Assembly: GCA_020026155.1 (NCBI GenBank)
Contig: JAHHQX010000002.1
Location: forward strand, 62,001-126,000
Length of the DNA stretch: 64,000 bases
Direction of reading: 5' to 3'
Source: Actinobacillus sp.
Lineage (GTDB): Bacteria > Pseudomonadota > Gammaproteobacteria > Enterobacterales > Pasteurellaceae
In this document: in pieces, positions 41,493 to 51,906 of the stretch
Layout of the letters: each line of letters opens with the position of its first letter
Position numbering within the stretch: the stretch's first letter is position 1
Notes under the pieces: model-generated
The model's input: the letters and a program-made list of their open reading frames with translations, nothing else
The model's database searches: none
What the model was told of the DNA's origin: nothing
Made by a program: the position numbers and the translations under genes

Positions 41493-42545
41493 TTAGATTT
41501 CATTACTAAAAATGTCGCCACCATTCATATCGATCATCTCTAAGGCTTCACCACCACCGCGTGCCACACAAGTTAATGGTTCTTCAGCAATGATTACTGG
41601 TACACCTGTCGCTTGAGAAAGGAGAAGATCAATATTATGTAATAACGCGCCACCGCCCGTTAATACAATACCACGTTCAAAAATATCCGCTGCGTGTTCT
41701 GGATGGCATTCTTCTAATGCTTTCTTAACGGCATCAACAATACCACTTAGTGGTCCGCGTAGTGCTTCTAATAAGTCATTTGAAGTTAAAGTAAATGCAC
41801 GAGGTCCAGATTCTTTCAATTTATGTCCATGTACTTCCATGGTTTTGACTTCTTCACCCTCGCGTACATAAGCCGTACCAATTTCTTTTTTGATACGTTC
41901 AGCGGTTGGCTCACCAATGATGGCTTCATGTTTACGGCGAACATAGTTAACAATCGCCTCATCAAAACGATCGCCACCGATACGTACAGATGCAGAATAA
42001 ACAATACCATTTAACGAAATGACCGCCACTTCCGTCGTACCACCACCGATATCAATAACCATCGAGCCCACTGATGTAGATACAGGTAATTTTGCACCGA
42101 TTGCCGCCGCCATTGGTTCTTCAATGAGATAAACCTCACGCGCGCCAGCACCAAGTGCAGATTCACGAATCGCGCGACGTTCTACTTGAGTCGCACCAGC
42201 TGGTACACACACTAAAACTCGAGGGCTTGGACGCATAAAGTTATGGCTATGCACTTGTTTAATAAAATATTGCAACATTTTTTCTGTTACAAAGAAATCT
42301 GCAATTACGCCATCTTTCATTGGTCGAATTGCTTCAATACTTTTCGGTGTACGACCGAGCATTGATTTTGCTTCGCGCCCTACGCAAGCAATCGTTTTTA
42401 ATGCGCCACTGCGATCCTTACGGATAGCAACTACTGATGGCTCATCTAATACAATACCTTGATTTTTAACATAAATTAAAGTATTTGCTGTCCCAAGATC
42501 GATAGAAAGATCATTGGAAAATAATCCTCGAATTTTTTTAAACAT
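41493..42545 (-). CDS. mreB: Actin-like rod shape protein MreB
   Basis: The 350-residue protein has the actin-fold phosphate-1 loop [12 protein letters not shown] near 15-26, the phosphate-2 motif [12 protein letters not shown] near 167-178, and an adenosine motif [15 protein letters not shown] near 295-309. It forms membrane-bound filaments that guide elongation synthesis. A membrane-binding N-terminal helix ([12 protein letters not shown]) is present. The upstream region has nested inverted repeats (42600-42702). Confidence 0.97.
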   Translation of the reverse strand: MFKKIRGLFSNDLSIDLGTANTLIYVKNQGIVLDEPSVVAIRKDRSGALKTIACVGREAKSMLGRTPKSIEAIRPMKDGVIADFFVTEKMLQYFIKQVHSHNFMRPSPRVLVCVPAGATQVERRAIRESALGAGAREVYLIEEPMAAAIGAKLPVSTSVGSMVIDIGGGTTEVAVISLNGIVYSASVRIGGDRFDEAIVNYVRRKHEAIIGEPTAERIKKEIGTAYVREGEEVKTMEVHGHKLKESGPRAFTLTSNDLLEALRGPLSGIVDAVKKALEECHPEHAADIFERGIVLTGGGALLHNIDLLLSQATGVPVIIAEEPLTCVARGGGEALEMIDMNGGDIFSNEI

Positions 42546-42599
42546 AACTCTTCCGTCAACTCTACATCGTCACTGTTCGTGTGTGAACTACCAAAAAAT

Positions 42600-42702
42600 T
42601 GGCACTAATTTAACAAAAAAACCCCCTTTTTTACAGAGATTTTTTATTATTATGATGAAAAATCACCCGTGGTTTAGACCATGATTTTTCGAATTAGTGC
42701 CA
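42600..42702. repeat. Nested inverted repeats upstream of mreB
   Basis: Outer arms TGGCACTAATT (42600-42610) and AATTAGTGCCA (42692-42702) are perfect 11-bp complements. Inside them, GAAAAATCA (42657-42665) and TGATTTTTC (42682-42690) form a second perfect 9-bp stem. The block ends 55 bases before the mreB start. It could be a structured leader RNA of the mre operon, a small RNA, or a cruciform. No protein frame is evident in the gap 42546-42835. Confidence 0.6.
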
Positions 42703-42835
42703 TTGTTTTTTTAGCTTTTTATTCAAAATTTTTACTATGGTACTATGAAGAGAAATCACTTTCTACTTATTATTAGTTAAGTCATGCTTTTTTCATAGTT
42801 TTTCATAAATTTTTTCGAATTTAACGGCGTCAGAT

Positions 42836-45670
42836 TTATTTTTGTTTATCTAAAATTGGTTTTAAAAAACGTCCCGTATGAGAAATGTGATTTTGACAAA
42901 TATCCTCTGGTGTTCCCTCCGCAATAATTTGTCCACCACCATTACCGCCTTCGGGACCTAAGTCTACAATCCAGTCAGCTGTTTTGATAACATCTAAATT
43001 ATGCTCAATCACGACAATGGTATTGCCCTGATCTCGTAGGCGATGTAATACCGTGAGCAGTTGCTTAATATCAGCAAAGTGTAACCCCGTTGTCGGCTCA
43101 TCAAGAAGATACAACGTTTTACCCGTATCACGTTTTGAAAGTTCGGTTGCTAATTTCACGCGCTGAGCTTCCCCGCCTGATAACGTTGTTGAAGATTGCC
43201 CTAAACGAATATAAGACAGCCCAACATCTATCAAGGTTTGTAATTTTCTCGCAAGTACTGGGATCGCATCGAAAAATTCTCGTGCTTCTTCTACTGTCAT
43301 ATCAAGGACTTGATGAATGTTTTTCCCTTTATAAAAAATTTCTAATGTTTCGCGGTTATAACGTTTACCTTTACATTGATCACACGGAACATATACATCA
43401 GGCAAAAAGTGCATTTCAACTTTAATCACGCCATCACCTTGACAAGCCTCACAACGTCCACCTTTTACGTTAAAACTAAAACGTCCCACGTTGTAGCCAC
43501 GAGCTCGCGCTTCTGGCACACCAGCAAAAAGCTCACGAATAGGCGTAAAAATACCTGTATATGTCGCAGGATTAGAACGTGGCGTACGTCCAATTGGGCT
43601 CTGGTTAATGTCAATAACCTTATCGAAGAACTGTAAACCATCAATACTACGATATGGCGCAACTTGTTGATTTTCAGCACGATTTAATACATTTTGCGCC
43701 AATGGGAAAAGCGTATCATTGATTAAGGTTGATTTACCCGAACCCGACACCCCCGTCACGCAAGTAAACAACCCAACGGGAATTTTCAATGTTACATCTT
43801 TTAAATTGTTCCCGTGCGCTCCTGTTAAAACTAATTGCTTATCGTGATCGATCACCGTACGTTTTTCAGGAACCGCGATTTTTTCTTTACCGGATAAGAA
43901 TTTCCCCGTGATAGATTTTGGATCTTGCATAATTTCCGCTGGCGTACCTTGTGCAACCACTTCCCCACCATGTACCCCTGCGCCAGGACCAATATCAATA
44001 ATATGATCTGCGGCTAAAATTGCATCTTCATCGTGTTCAACAACGATAACTGTATTACCTAAATTACGGAGATGTAATAATGTTTTTAGCAAACGATCAT
44101 TATCGCGCTGGTGCAGACCGATTGATGGTTCATCTAAAACATACATCACTCCCACTAGCCCAGCGCCAATTTGGCTTGCTAAACGAATACGCTGCGCCTC
44201 ACCGCCTGATAATGTATCCGCACTACGTGCTAATGAAAGGTAGTTAAGCCCTACATTAACCAAAAATTGCAAACGATCTTTAATTTCTTTTAAGATTTTT
44301 TCTGCAATCTTGGCACGTTGCCCCGTTAATTCAAGGTTCTCAAAGAAATGCAATGCGTCACCAATACTTTGCTCAGCAATCATGGGTAAATTTACATCAT
44401 TAATAAAGACATTACGCGCTTCTAAGCGTAAACGAGAGCCTTCACAGTCTTTACAAGGGCGCTGTCCCATATTTTTGGCTAATTCTTCTCGTACCGCCAA
44501 AGATTCGGTTTCTTTATAGCGACGCGCCATATTATTGAGAATCCCTTCGAAAGGATGATGACGAACCACCACATCCCCACGATCATTAATATATTGAAAC
44601 TCAATTTCTTCATCTTTAGATCCATTCAAAATGATATCCTTAATTTCAGGACTCAGATCTTCCCATGGGGTTTCGATATCAAAATGATAGTGTTTTGCCA
44701 AAGAACTTAACATTTGAAAATAATAAAAATTACGGCGATCCCATCCCTTAACAGCCCCACCCGCAAGAGAAATGGATGGATTGCGCACCACAAGATGTTC
44801 ATCAAAATATTGTTGGACGCCTAATCCATCACAGGTTGGACAAGCTCCAGCAGGATTATTAAAAGAAAATAAACGCGGCTCCAGTTCAGAAACTGAATAG
44901 CCACAATGTGGGCAGGCAAAATTTGCCGAAAATAAAATTTCTTCCGCCTCTTTATCATCCATAGATGCCACCACTGCCAATCCACCTGAAAGTTCAAGTG
45001 CCGTTTCAAAAGATTCAGCAAGACGTGGCGCTAAATCTTCACGGATTTTAAACCGGTCAACCACGACTTCAATATCATGTTTTTTCTGTAATTCTAATTT
45101 TGGCGGATCGGAAAGATCACAAATTTCACCATCAATTCGCGCACGTAAATAGCCTTGTGCAGCAATGTTTTCCAGAAGTTTTGAATGTTCTCCCTTGCGG
45201 TTACGGACTAAAGGTGCAAGCAACATCCATTTACTACCTTCTGGTAAACTCATTACTTTATCTACCATTTGGCTAATAGTTTGTGCAGTCAACGGTGTAT
45301 GGTGCGTAGGACAACGTGGCTCACCAACGCGGGCGAATAATAAACGCAGATAGTCATGAATTTCCGTAATTGTCCCAACTGTTGAGCGCGGATTATGTGA
45401 AGTCGATTTTTGCTCAATAGAAATCGCAGGTGATAATCCTTCAATATGATCGACATCTGGCTTTTCCATTAAAGACAAAAATTGACGCGCATACGCGGAT
45501 AGCGATTCCACATAACGTCGTTGTCCTTCCGCATAAAGTGTATCAAAGGCTAACGAAGACTTTCCTGAGCCAGAAAGCCCCGTAATAACGATCAATTTAT
45601 CACGTGGGATCGTTAAATTAATATTTTTTAAATTGTGGGTTCGCGCACCACGAATATCAATATTTTCCAT
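42836..45670 (-). CDS. uvrA: Excinuclease ABC subunit A
   Basis: The 944-residue protein has two ABC ATPase modules with Walker [13 protein letters not shown] near 31-42 and [13 protein letters not shown] near 643-655, two signature [10 protein letters not shown] motifs, and zinc-finger Cys pairs in CPHCGYS...CPTCDG and CEACQGDG...CDQCKG. It recognises DNA lesions for nucleotide excision repair. The frame is open to 45685, but [16 protein letters not shown] aligns with the family start, so I chose 45670. It is divergent from ssb, as in E. coli. No convincing LexA box was seen between them. Confidence 0.96.
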   Translation of the reverse strand: MENIDIRGARTHNLKNINLTIPRDKLIVITGLSGSGKSSLAFDTLYAEGQRRYVESLSAYARQFLSLMEKPDVDHIEGLSPAISIEQKSTSHNPRSTVGTITEIHDYLRLLFARVGEPRCPTHHTPLTAQTISQMVDKVMSLPEGSKWMLLAPLVRNRKGEHSKLLENIAAQGYLRARIDGEICDLSDPPKLELQKKHDIEVVVDRFKIREDLAPRLAESFETALELSGGLAVVASMDDKEAEEILFSANFACPHCGYSVSELEPRLFSFNNPAGACPTCDGLGVQQYFDEHLVVRNPSISLAGGAVKGWDRRNFYYFQMLSSLAKHYHFDIETPWEDLSPEIKDIILNGSKDEEIEFQYINDRGDVVVRHHPFEGILNNMARRYKETESLAVREELAKNMGQRPCKDCEGSRLRLEARNVFINDVNLPMIAEQSIGDALHFFENLELTGQRAKIAEKILKEIKDRLQFLVNVGLNYLSLARSADTLSGGEAQRIRLASQIGAGLVGVMYVLDEPSIGLHQRDNDRLLKTLLHLRNLGNTVIVVEHDEDAILAADHIIDIGPGAGVHGGEVVAQGTPAEIMQDPKSITGKFLSGKEKIAVPEKRTVIDHDKQLVLTGAHGNNLKDVTLKIPVGLFTCVTGVSGSGKSTLINDTLFPLAQNVLNRAENQQVAPYRSIDGLQFFDKVIDINQSPIGRTPRSNPATYTGIFTPIRELFAGVPEARARGYNVGRFSFNVKGGRCEACQGDGVIKVEMHFLPDVYVPCDQCKGKRYNRETLEIFYKGKNIHQVLDMTVEEAREFFDAIPVLARKLQTLIDVGLSYIRLGQSSTTLSGGEAQRVKLATELSKRDTGKTLYLLDEPTTGLHFADIKQLLTVLHRLRDQGNTIVVIEHNLDVIKTADWIVDLGPEGGNGGGQIIAEGTPEDICQNHISHTGRFLKPILDKQK

Positions 45671-45820
45671 AACTAAACTGTACAAAAATGAAACATGCGA
45701 TCATTATCGCATATTCTAAAAATAGCGGGGTAACTTTATTTTTTAAGGTAGCTTTTTTAGTGATATTAGGGCAAAATAATTCCCCAATTAAGAAAATTAA
45801 CCCAATATAAGAGGAAAAAA

Positions 45821-46336
45821 ATGGCAGGTGTAAATAAAGTTATTATCGTAGGTAACTTAGGCACAGATCCTGAAGTACGTACGATGCCAAATGGGAGTGC
45901 CGTTGCAAATATCAGTGTTGCAACCAGTGAAACTTGGATCGACAAAAACACCAATGAACGCCGTGAACTCACTGAATGGCACCGTATCGTATTCTACCGC
46001 CGTCAAGCTGAGGTAGCGGGTGAATACTTACGTAAAGGTTCAAAAGTTTATGTAGAGGGTCGTTTACGTACTCGTAAATGGCAAGATCAGACTGGTCAAG
46101 ATCGTTACATTACTGAAATTCAAGGTGATGTCTTACAGATGCTAGATAGCCGTGGTGATCGTGCTGAAGCAGGTAGCTTTAATAATACAAATAGCTATGC
46201 TCGTCCAGCACAAGCAGCTGCACCACGCAATACCTATCAACAAGCAGCGCCAGCATATGCCCCTCAATCAACACCAAGCTCAGATGCGCCAATGCCACCA
46301 ATTGATGGCCCAGTAGATGGCGATATTCCATTCTAA
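45821..46336 (+). CDS. ssb: Single-stranded DNA-binding protein
   Basis: The 171-residue protein has the OB-fold region (residues 1-110: [40 protein letters not shown]), a Gln/Ala/Pro-rich linker, and the acidic C-terminal tip DGDIPF that binds partner proteins. AGAGGAAAAA precedes the ATG. It is divergent from uvrA, the usual gammaproteobacterial order. Confidence 0.96.
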   Translation: MAGVNKVIIVGNLGTDPEVRTMPNGSAVANISVATSETWIDKNTNERRELTEWHRIVFYRRQAEVAGEYLRKGSKVYVEGRLRTRKWQDQTGQDRYITEIQGDVLQMLDSRGDRAEAGSFNNTNSYARPAQAAAPRNTYQQAAPAYAPQSTPSSDAPMPPIDGPVDGDIPF

Positions 46337-46357
46337 TTTATAAAATTAGTTATCTTT

Positions 46358-46385
46358 AAAATCTCATCTTCGGATGAGATTTTTT
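46358..46385 (+). terminator. Terminator after ssb
   Basis: Arms AAAATCTCATC (46358-46368) and GATGAGATTTT (46373-46383) enclose a stable TTCG tetraloop and are followed by T residues. Confidence 0.92.
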
Positions 46386-46404
46386 ATATTTCAAAAATAA
46401 AAAC

Positions 46405-46444
46405 ACGCCCCAATTTTCGAAAAATTTTATGAAAATTGGGGCGT
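46405..46444. repeat. Recurrent palindrome, copy 4 (convergent gene junction)
   Basis: The 40 bases are identical to copy 2 at 12993 (arms ACGCCCCAATTTTC/GAAAATTGGGGCGT, loop GAAAAATTTTAT). It lies between ssb (plus), which already has its own terminator, and the citT-type gene (minus), 21 bases from the latter's stop. Confidence 0.88.
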
Positions 46445-46464
46445 GATTATTTTAAAATTCAAAA

Positions 46465-47937
46465 CTAAGCTTGGATCCAACCCATATGAAGGATGAAGTT
46501 CCACCAACCAAAACCGATAGTAGCTAATACGATCAAGGATACTAACGCCATAATGCCGCCGGTTAACCACCAAGATTTAATGCTGTTATATCCAGTACCA
46601 AAAATTGGCGCAGCTGGACCTGATCCATAGTGAGTAAGCGCTCCACCGAAGCAACTTGTGCAAAGTAATCCCATACCCAATGTAAATGGATTTGCACCCG
46701 CTGCAACCCCTACAGCAGCAAATACTGGCAACATTGACGCCACATATGCCCCGCCAGATGCATACAGATAACGAACCACCACGCTCAAGAATAAAATCGC
46801 AATTGTAATAAGGGTTGCATGATTTGCATCACTATGAATCATACTTTCCATTACGCTTGCTAACCAATGGAAGAAGTTTGCTTTATCCAATACAGAAGCT
46901 AAACCAAGTAAGCCCCCGTACCAAATAAACGTATTCCACGCACTTTTCTTAGAAAGGAGGTCATCCCATGTTACCACTTTACATAAAACAAGAAGTGGCA
47001 TAATCGCAACTGCAATAATAGAAGATTTTAAATGAAGATAACTAGAAAGCATCCACGCTAATACGGCAAGAATAAAAATAACAAGTAGCGCTTTTTCTGC
47101 ATAACTCATTGGTCCCATTTCTTCTAAACCATCACGTGCAATTTTCTTATTATCAATGGATTTTAGTGTCGGTTTATTGAGGAAATAAGTAATAAGAGGA
47201 ACAAGGAACAAGCAAACAAGTCCTGGTACACAGGTTGCAAGGAACCACTGCATCCAACTAAGTTGCAAGTTCAAAATAGGTTGTAACAATTTTAAAGCAA
47301 TCGCATTGGTTGCCATTGCAGTGAAAGTAATATAACCCGTTGTTTTCACAACCATGTAAGTATTAACCATCAAATATGAACCAATTTTTTTCGCACTTTC
47401 TTGGCTGGTCGGTTCAGATCCTAGCGAAAGCGAAATTGAATTCATAATTGGTAACATGATACCTGCACCACGCGCAGTTACAGAAGGCATTGCGGGTGAA
47501 ATAATGAAATCTAGGAAAGCATTAACATACCCTAAACGCAACGAGGTGCTACCAAATGCACCAATCATTTTGTAAGCAATACGGCGACCTAACCCAGTGA
47601 TCACAAAAGCAGTACTGAGCATAAATGCTGCAAAAACTAACCAAGTAGTTCCTGATTTATAACCACTCAGTACATCAGTTTGTTTTAATAATACTTTTGT
47701 TCCATCTGGCATGATTTGTTCTGCGGTGTTACCAATAATAATGGCAGATACTGCAACCGCGGTTAATAAAACAACAGGAGTTGGAAAAGGTTTAAAGATA
47801 ATACCTAAAATAGCAGCAATATAAATACCGATGAGGTACCATCCAATCGCGGGGAGTCCTGCTGGCGCAGGGATAATAAATGTTAATACTGGGAAAATCA
47901 GTATGATGGCATACTGAATAATCTTTTTAAAATTCAT
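46465..47937 (-). CDS. citT: CitT-like dicarboxylate/citrate carrier (DASS family)
   Basis: The 490-residue protein has 12 or more membrane helices and DASS-family blocks TARGAGIMLPIMNSISLSLG near 159-178 and FLSVVVRYLYASGGAYVASM near 391-410. CitT exchanges citrate for succinate in fermentative citrate use. The gene is divergent from the citrate lyase operon, with a perfect FNR palindrome centrally between them, so function in citrate import is likely. Exact substrate is inferred from context. Confidence 0.88.
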   Translation of the reverse strand: MNFKKIIQYAIILIFPVLTFIIPAPAGLPAIGWYLIGIYIAAILGIIFKPFPTPVVLLTAVAVSAIIIGNTAEQIMPDGTKVLLKQTDVLSGYKSGTTWLVFAAFMLSTAFVITGLGRRIAYKMIGAFGSTSLRLGYVNAFLDFIISPAMPSVTARGAGIMLPIMNSISLSLGSEPTSQESAKKIGSYLMVNTYMVVKTTGYITFTAMATNAIALKLLQPILNLQLSWMQWFLATCVPGLVCLFLVPLITYFLNKPTLKSIDNKKIARDGLEEMGPMSYAEKALLVIFILAVLAWMLSSYLHLKSSIIAVAIMPLLVLCKVVTWDDLLSKKSAWNTFIWYGGLLGLASVLDKANFFHWLASVMESMIHSDANHATLITIAILFLSVVVRYLYASGGAYVASMLPVFAAVGVAAGANPFTLGMGLLCTSCFGGALTHYGSGPAAPIFGTGYNSIKSWWLTGGIMALVSLIVLATIGFGWWNFILHMGWIQA

Positions 47938-48039
47938 TCTTTGCCTTCCTTAAATATGACTAATTAATATATCCTATCTTGGATACTTTTATATTATACC
48001 CTGTTTAATTTTCGATTAAATATCTTTTAAAAGCTAATA

Positions 48040-48053
48040 TTGATATGTATCAA
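48040..48053. promoter_or_regulatory. Perfect FNR site between citT and the citrate lyase genes
   Basis: TTGATATGTATCAA matches the FNR consensus TTGAT-N4-ATCAA at all ten defined positions and extends as a perfect 16-bp palindrome at the ends. It lies about 103 bases from the citT start and about 100 from the citC start, so one FNR dimer could control both divergent transcripts. Confidence 0.75.
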
Positions 48054-48152
48054 TAATAATTATAAAAGATATCGCATTTTAAATTTTAAGTATTAAACTA
48101 TTATTAAAAGAATATCATTAAATAGCTTTTAATATTAATATGTAAATAGATT

Positions 48153-49169
48153 ATGAATACTGTGTTATCAAAATGTATATTTAAAGATAATAAAAATGAA
48201 ATTGATGAAATAAAAACCTTTCTTCATAAAAACAATCTTATTATTGATGAAGGGATTGACATTTTTATTGTTTATTATCAAGAAGATAGAATTATTGCAT
48301 GTGGTGGGCTTGATAATAATATCATTAAATGTATCGCGATTGACGATAGCTATAGAGGAGAAAATATACTACTTTCTCTTGCTACAGAATTAATTAATAA
48401 AGCCTATGAATTAAATAGAAAAAACTTATTTATTTATACAAAACCAGAATATCAAAAAGTATTTAAATCGTGTGGTTTCTATTTAATATCCGATGCATTG
48501 CCCTATATGGTTTTACTCGAAAATAGTAAAACTAGATTGGAGAAATATTGCAATAAATTAAGTCAAAATAGTATTATTGCTCCACATATTGGTAGTATTG
48601 TTATGAATGCCAATCCATTTACATTAGGGCATCGTTATCTTGTTGAATTTGCATTAACGCAATGTGATTTTCTACATATCTTTGTAGTAGGAGAAAATGC
48701 ATCTACATTTAGCTATGATGAAAGATTTTCTCTGGTGGAACAAGGAATTGCCGATCTTCGCGACAAAATTTGCTTACACAAAGGTTCAGAATACATTATA
48801 TCTAAAGCAACATTCCCTAATTATTTTATAAAAGATCAAGGTATTACCGATGATTGTTATGCAGAAATCGATCTTAAATTATTCCGAGAACATATCGCCC
48901 CTGCGTTACATATCAATCAGCGTTTTGTCGCGAAAGAACCTTTTTGTCCTGTCACAGCAAAGTACAATCAGGAAATGCACTATTGGCTAGAAAAAGCACC
49001 GCTTAATAAACCAGCAATTAATGTTATCGAAATTGAAAGAAAGGCATATAATGACATGGCAATTTCAGCCTCTTATGTCAGGAAGTTGATTAAGGATAAG
49101 CAGTGGGATGAGATCCAGCACCTCGTTCCCAAAACAACTTTCGATTATTTATTAGGAAAATACTCTTAA
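48153..49169 (+). CDS. citC: Citrate lyase ligase (acetylating)
   Basis: The 338-residue protein has an N-terminal GNAT-like domain (about 20-130) and a nucleotidyltransferase domain with the HxGH-type motif NANPFTLGHRYL near 151-162, followed by the KSSTP-equivalent AISASYVRK near 305-313. CitC acetylates the prosthetic group of CitD to activate citrate lyase. It is the first gene of the operon, 33 bases upstream of citD. I saw no clear ribosome site, so the exact start is less certain. Confidence 0.93.
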   Translation: MNTVLSKCIFKDNKNEIDEIKTFLHKNNLIIDEGIDIFIVYYQEDRIIACGGLDNNIIKCIAIDDSYRGENILLSLATELINKAYELNRKNLFIYTKPEYQKVFKSCGFYLISDALPYMVLLENSKTRLEKYCNKLSQNSIIAPHIGSIVMNANPFTLGHRYLVEFALTQCDFLHIFVVGENASTFSYDERFSLVEQGIADLRDKICLHKGSEYIISKATFPNYFIKDQGITDDCYAEIDLKLFREHIAPALHINQRFVAKEPFCPVTAKYNQEMHYWLEKAPLNKPAINVIEIERKAYNDMAISASYVRKLIKDKQWDEIQHLVPKTTFDYLLGKYS

Positions 49170-49202
49170 GTAATCTGTGTTAACCCAACAGAAGGAAACA
49201 AA

Positions 49203-49490
49203 ATGAAAATAACAAAATCTGCTATCGCAGGTACTCTCGAATCAAGCGATGTATTGGTGAGAGTATCTCCTGCTGATGAGCTTGATATTGAAATCAATAG
49301 CTCTGTCGGTAAACAATTTGGTAAAGCCATTCAAGCTACGGTAGAGAAAGTTCTAAAGCAACTTGGTGTCACACAGGGTTTATTAATTATAGAGGATAAA
49401 GGGGCGCTTGATTGTGTTATACAAGCTCGCCTTAAAGCCGCTTTACAACGTGCAACCGATGAACAAATCAGTTGGGAGGATCTCCTATGA
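49203..49490 (+). CDS. citD: Citrate lyase acyl carrier protein (gamma subunit)
   Basis: The 95-residue protein matches CitD with [18 protein letters not shown] near 6-23. Ser14 in TLESS is the site where the phosphoribosyl-dephospho-CoA group is attached. [15 protein letters not shown] near 68-82 is also conserved. AGGAAAC precedes the ATG at 49203. Its stop overlaps the citE start by four bases (ATGA). Confidence 0.95.
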   Translation: MKITKSAIAGTLESSDVLVRVSPADELDIEINSSVGKQFGKAIQATVEKVLKQLGVTQGLLIIEDKGALDCVIQARLKAALQRATDEQISWEDLL

Positions 49491-50368
49491 AATTAAGACG
49501 TAGCATGCTTTTCGTGCCGGGTTCAAATGCAGCAATGCTCAGCAACAGCTTTATTTACCGCCCTGATTCTATTATGTTTGACTTAGAAGATTCTGTCGCA
49601 TTAAAAGAAAAAGATACCGCCAGAATTCTTGTCGCGCATGCTTTAGAAATGCCTCTATATAAAGAATATGGAATTGAAAGAGTTGTGCGTGTTAACCCAT
49701 TAGATTCTGAATTTGGATTAAAAGATTTAAATCTTGTAGTTCGTGCGGGTGTAGATGTAGTACGCATGCCAAAAACTGATACACCACAAGATGTGATCGA
49801 CATGGATCACGCTATTGCTGAGATTGAAAAACAATGTGGTCGTGAGGTTGGTAGTACAAAATTACTTGCGGCTATCGAATCACCGCTGGGTATCACTCAA
49901 GTTAATCAAATCGCAGTCGCTTCTCCTCGCCTTATCGGAATTGCATTAGGTGCAGAAGATTATGTTCGTAATTTAAAAACCGAACGCTCACCTGATGGTA
50001 TTGAACTTTTCTATGCACGTTGTGCCATTTTACAAGCCGCCCGTGCCGCTGGAATCCAAGCCTTTGATACCGTTTATTCTAATGCTAACAACGAAGAAGG
50101 TTTCTTAAAAGAAGCAAGCCTTATCAAACAACTTGGCTTTGATGGAAAATCCTTAATTAACCCTCGCCAAATTGAGCTTATTCATAATATTTTTGCTCCA
50201 ACTCAAAAAGAAGTGGATCAAGCAAAACGTATTATTGATGCCGCTAAACAAGCAGAAAAAGAAGGTTCTGGCGTAGCGTCATTAAACGGTAAAATGATTG
50301 ATGCCCCAATTATTGAACGTGCAAAACTCGTTTTAGAACGTGCAAAATCTGGTATTCGCGACGAATAA
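49487..50368 (+). CDS. citE: Citrate lyase beta subunit (citryl-CoA lyase)
   Basis: The 293-residue protein starts [18 protein letters not shown] and has the HpcH/HpaI-type metal-site blocks ([12 protein letters not shown] near 26-37, [13 protein letters not shown] near 128-140, [10 protein letters not shown] near 150-159). CitE cleaves the citryl thioester to acetyl-ACP and oxaloacetate. GGAGGATCTCCT precedes the ATG at 49487, the first codon overlapping the end of citD. The frame is open upstream to 49472, but that start is less likely. Confidence 0.95.
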   Translation: MKLRRSMLFVPGSNAAMLSNSFIYRPDSIMFDLEDSVALKEKDTARILVAHALEMPLYKEYGIERVVRVNPLDSEFGLKDLNLVVRAGVDVVRMPKTDTPQDVIDMDHAIAEIEKQCGREVGSTKLLAAIESPLGITQVNQIAVASPRLIGIALGAEDYVRNLKTERSPDGIELFYARCAILQAARAAGIQAFDTVYSNANNEEGFLKEASLIKQLGFDGKSLINPRQIELIHNIFAPTQKEVDQAKRIIDAAKQAEKEGSGVASLNGKMIDAPIIERAKLVLERAKSGIRDE

Positions 50369-50383
50369 GCAAGGAGAATGAAT

Positions 50384-51895
50384 ATGACAGATCGTGAACA
50401 ACGTATTGAAAAAGTACTCGAAAATAATTCTAAACTACACGCTTATCAACCTGTTCAAAAAGCAGATTCTCTTGCACAAACAGAACCTACGCGTAAACTT
50501 TGTGATAGCTTAGAAGAAGCGATTAAGCGTAGTGGTTTAAAAAGTGGCATGACTATTTCTTTCCATCATGCTTTCCGTAATGGCGATAAAGTCATTAATC
50601 AGGTTATGGCAAAAATTGCAGAGATGGGAATTAAAGATTTAACCCTCGCATCTAGCTCTCTTATTGACAGCCATAAACCACTGATTGAACATATTAAAAA
50701 CGGTGTAGTATCTCGTATTTACACTTCTGGTTTACGCGGTGAATTAGCCGATGAAATTTCTCACGGCTTATTACCAACCCCTGTAAATATCCACTCTCAT
50801 GGTGGACGCGTACATTTAATTAAAAGTGGCGAAATCAATATAGATGTCGCTTTCCTGGGTGTGCCAGCTTGCGATGACTTTGGTAACGCAAATGGTTATA
50901 CCGGTAAAAGTGTTTGTGGTTCGCTTGGTTACGCCCGTACAGATGCCGAAGCGGCTCACAAAGTTGTTTTACTCACCGAAGAAATCGTGGGTTATCCAAA
51001 TAGCCCTGCGAGCATCACTCAAGATCATGTTGATCTCATTGTAAAAGTAGATGAAGTGGGCGATGCAAGCAAAATTGGCGGGGGTGCGACTCGTATTACG
51101 ACTAATCCTCGCGAACTTCTCATTGCGCGAAAAGCAGCTGACGTCATCATGAACACCACTTATTTTAAAGATGGTTTTTCATTACAAACTGGTTCAGGTG
51201 GTGCAGCCCTTGCTGTAACGCGTTTTCTTGGCGATAAAATGCGTGCTAAAAATATTAAAGCTTCATTCGCACTTGGTGGGATTACCTCCACTATCGTAAA
51301 ACTTCATGAAGAAGGATTAATTGAAAAACTGCTTGATGTTCAAAGCTTTGATAAAGATGCAGCAGAATCGCTTGCGCACAATCCAAACCATATTGAAATC
51401 TCTGCAAACCAATATGCAAACTGTAGTTCAAAAGGTGCTTCTGTCGATCGCCTTGATGTGGTTGTATTAAGTGCATTGGAAATTGATACGAAATTTAATG
51501 TGAACGTTTTAACAGGTTCTGATGGGGTAATTCGCGGCGCGTCTGGCGGTCACTGTGATACCGCAGCTTGTGCTCAGGTTGCTATTATCGTGGCACCTCT
51601 AGTTCGTGGACGTATTCCAACTGTAGTTGAAAATGTCATCACTTGCGTGACCCCGGGTGAAAATATTGATATTCTTGTTACCGATCATGGTGTTGCTGTA
51701 AATCCAAGCCGTCCAGATCTAATTAAGATGTTAACGGAAGCAGGAATGAAACTTCACACCATTGAAGAACTTTGTCAACTTGCCTACAGTATTACAGGCA
51801 AACCGGAGGCAATTGAATTTACGGATCGTCCTGTTGCTGTTGTTCGTTATCGCGATGGTTCAGTAATCGATGCCGTTTATCAAGTAAAAGAATAA
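50384..51895 (+). CDS. citF: Citrate lyase alpha subunit (citrate:acetyl-ACP transferase)
   Basis: The 503-residue protein matches CitF with TISFHHAFRNGDKVINQVM near 60-78, SHGGRVHLIKSGEINIDVAF near 140-159 and NVLTGSDGVIRGASGGH near 376-392. It transfers the acetyl-ACP group to citrate. AAGGAG at 50371-50376 is ideally spaced (7 bases) for the ATG at 50384. The ATG at 50378 is too close to the ribosome site. Confidence 0.95.
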   Translation: MTDREQRIEKVLENNSKLHAYQPVQKADSLAQTEPTRKLCDSLEEAIKRSGLKSGMTISFHHAFRNGDKVINQVMAKIAEMGIKDLTLASSSLIDSHKPLIEHIKNGVVSRIYTSGLRGELADEISHGLLPTPVNIHSHGGRVHLIKSGEINIDVAFLGVPACDDFGNANGYTGKSVCGSLGYARTDAEAAHKVVLLTEEIVGYPNSPASITQDHVDLIVKVDEVGDASKIGGGATRITTNPRELLIARKAADVIMNTTYFKDGFSLQTGSGGAALAVTRFLGDKMRAKNIKASFALGGITSTIVKLHEEGLIEKLLDVQSFDKDAAESLAHNPNHIEISANQYANCSSKGASVDRLDVVVLSALEIDTKFNVNVLTGSDGVIRGASGGHCDTAACAQVAIIVAPLVRGRIPTVVENVITCVTPGENIDILVTDHGVAVNPSRPDLIKMLTEAGMKLHTIEELCQLAYSITGKPEAIEFTDRPVAVVRYRDGSVIDAVYQVKE

Positions 51896-51906
51896 GTATC
51901 TACCCT

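Noticed and set aside
45671..45820. LexA (SOS) box between uvrA and ssb
   Set aside because: Only a half-site CTGT is visible near 45677; no matching ACAG half follows at the correct distance.
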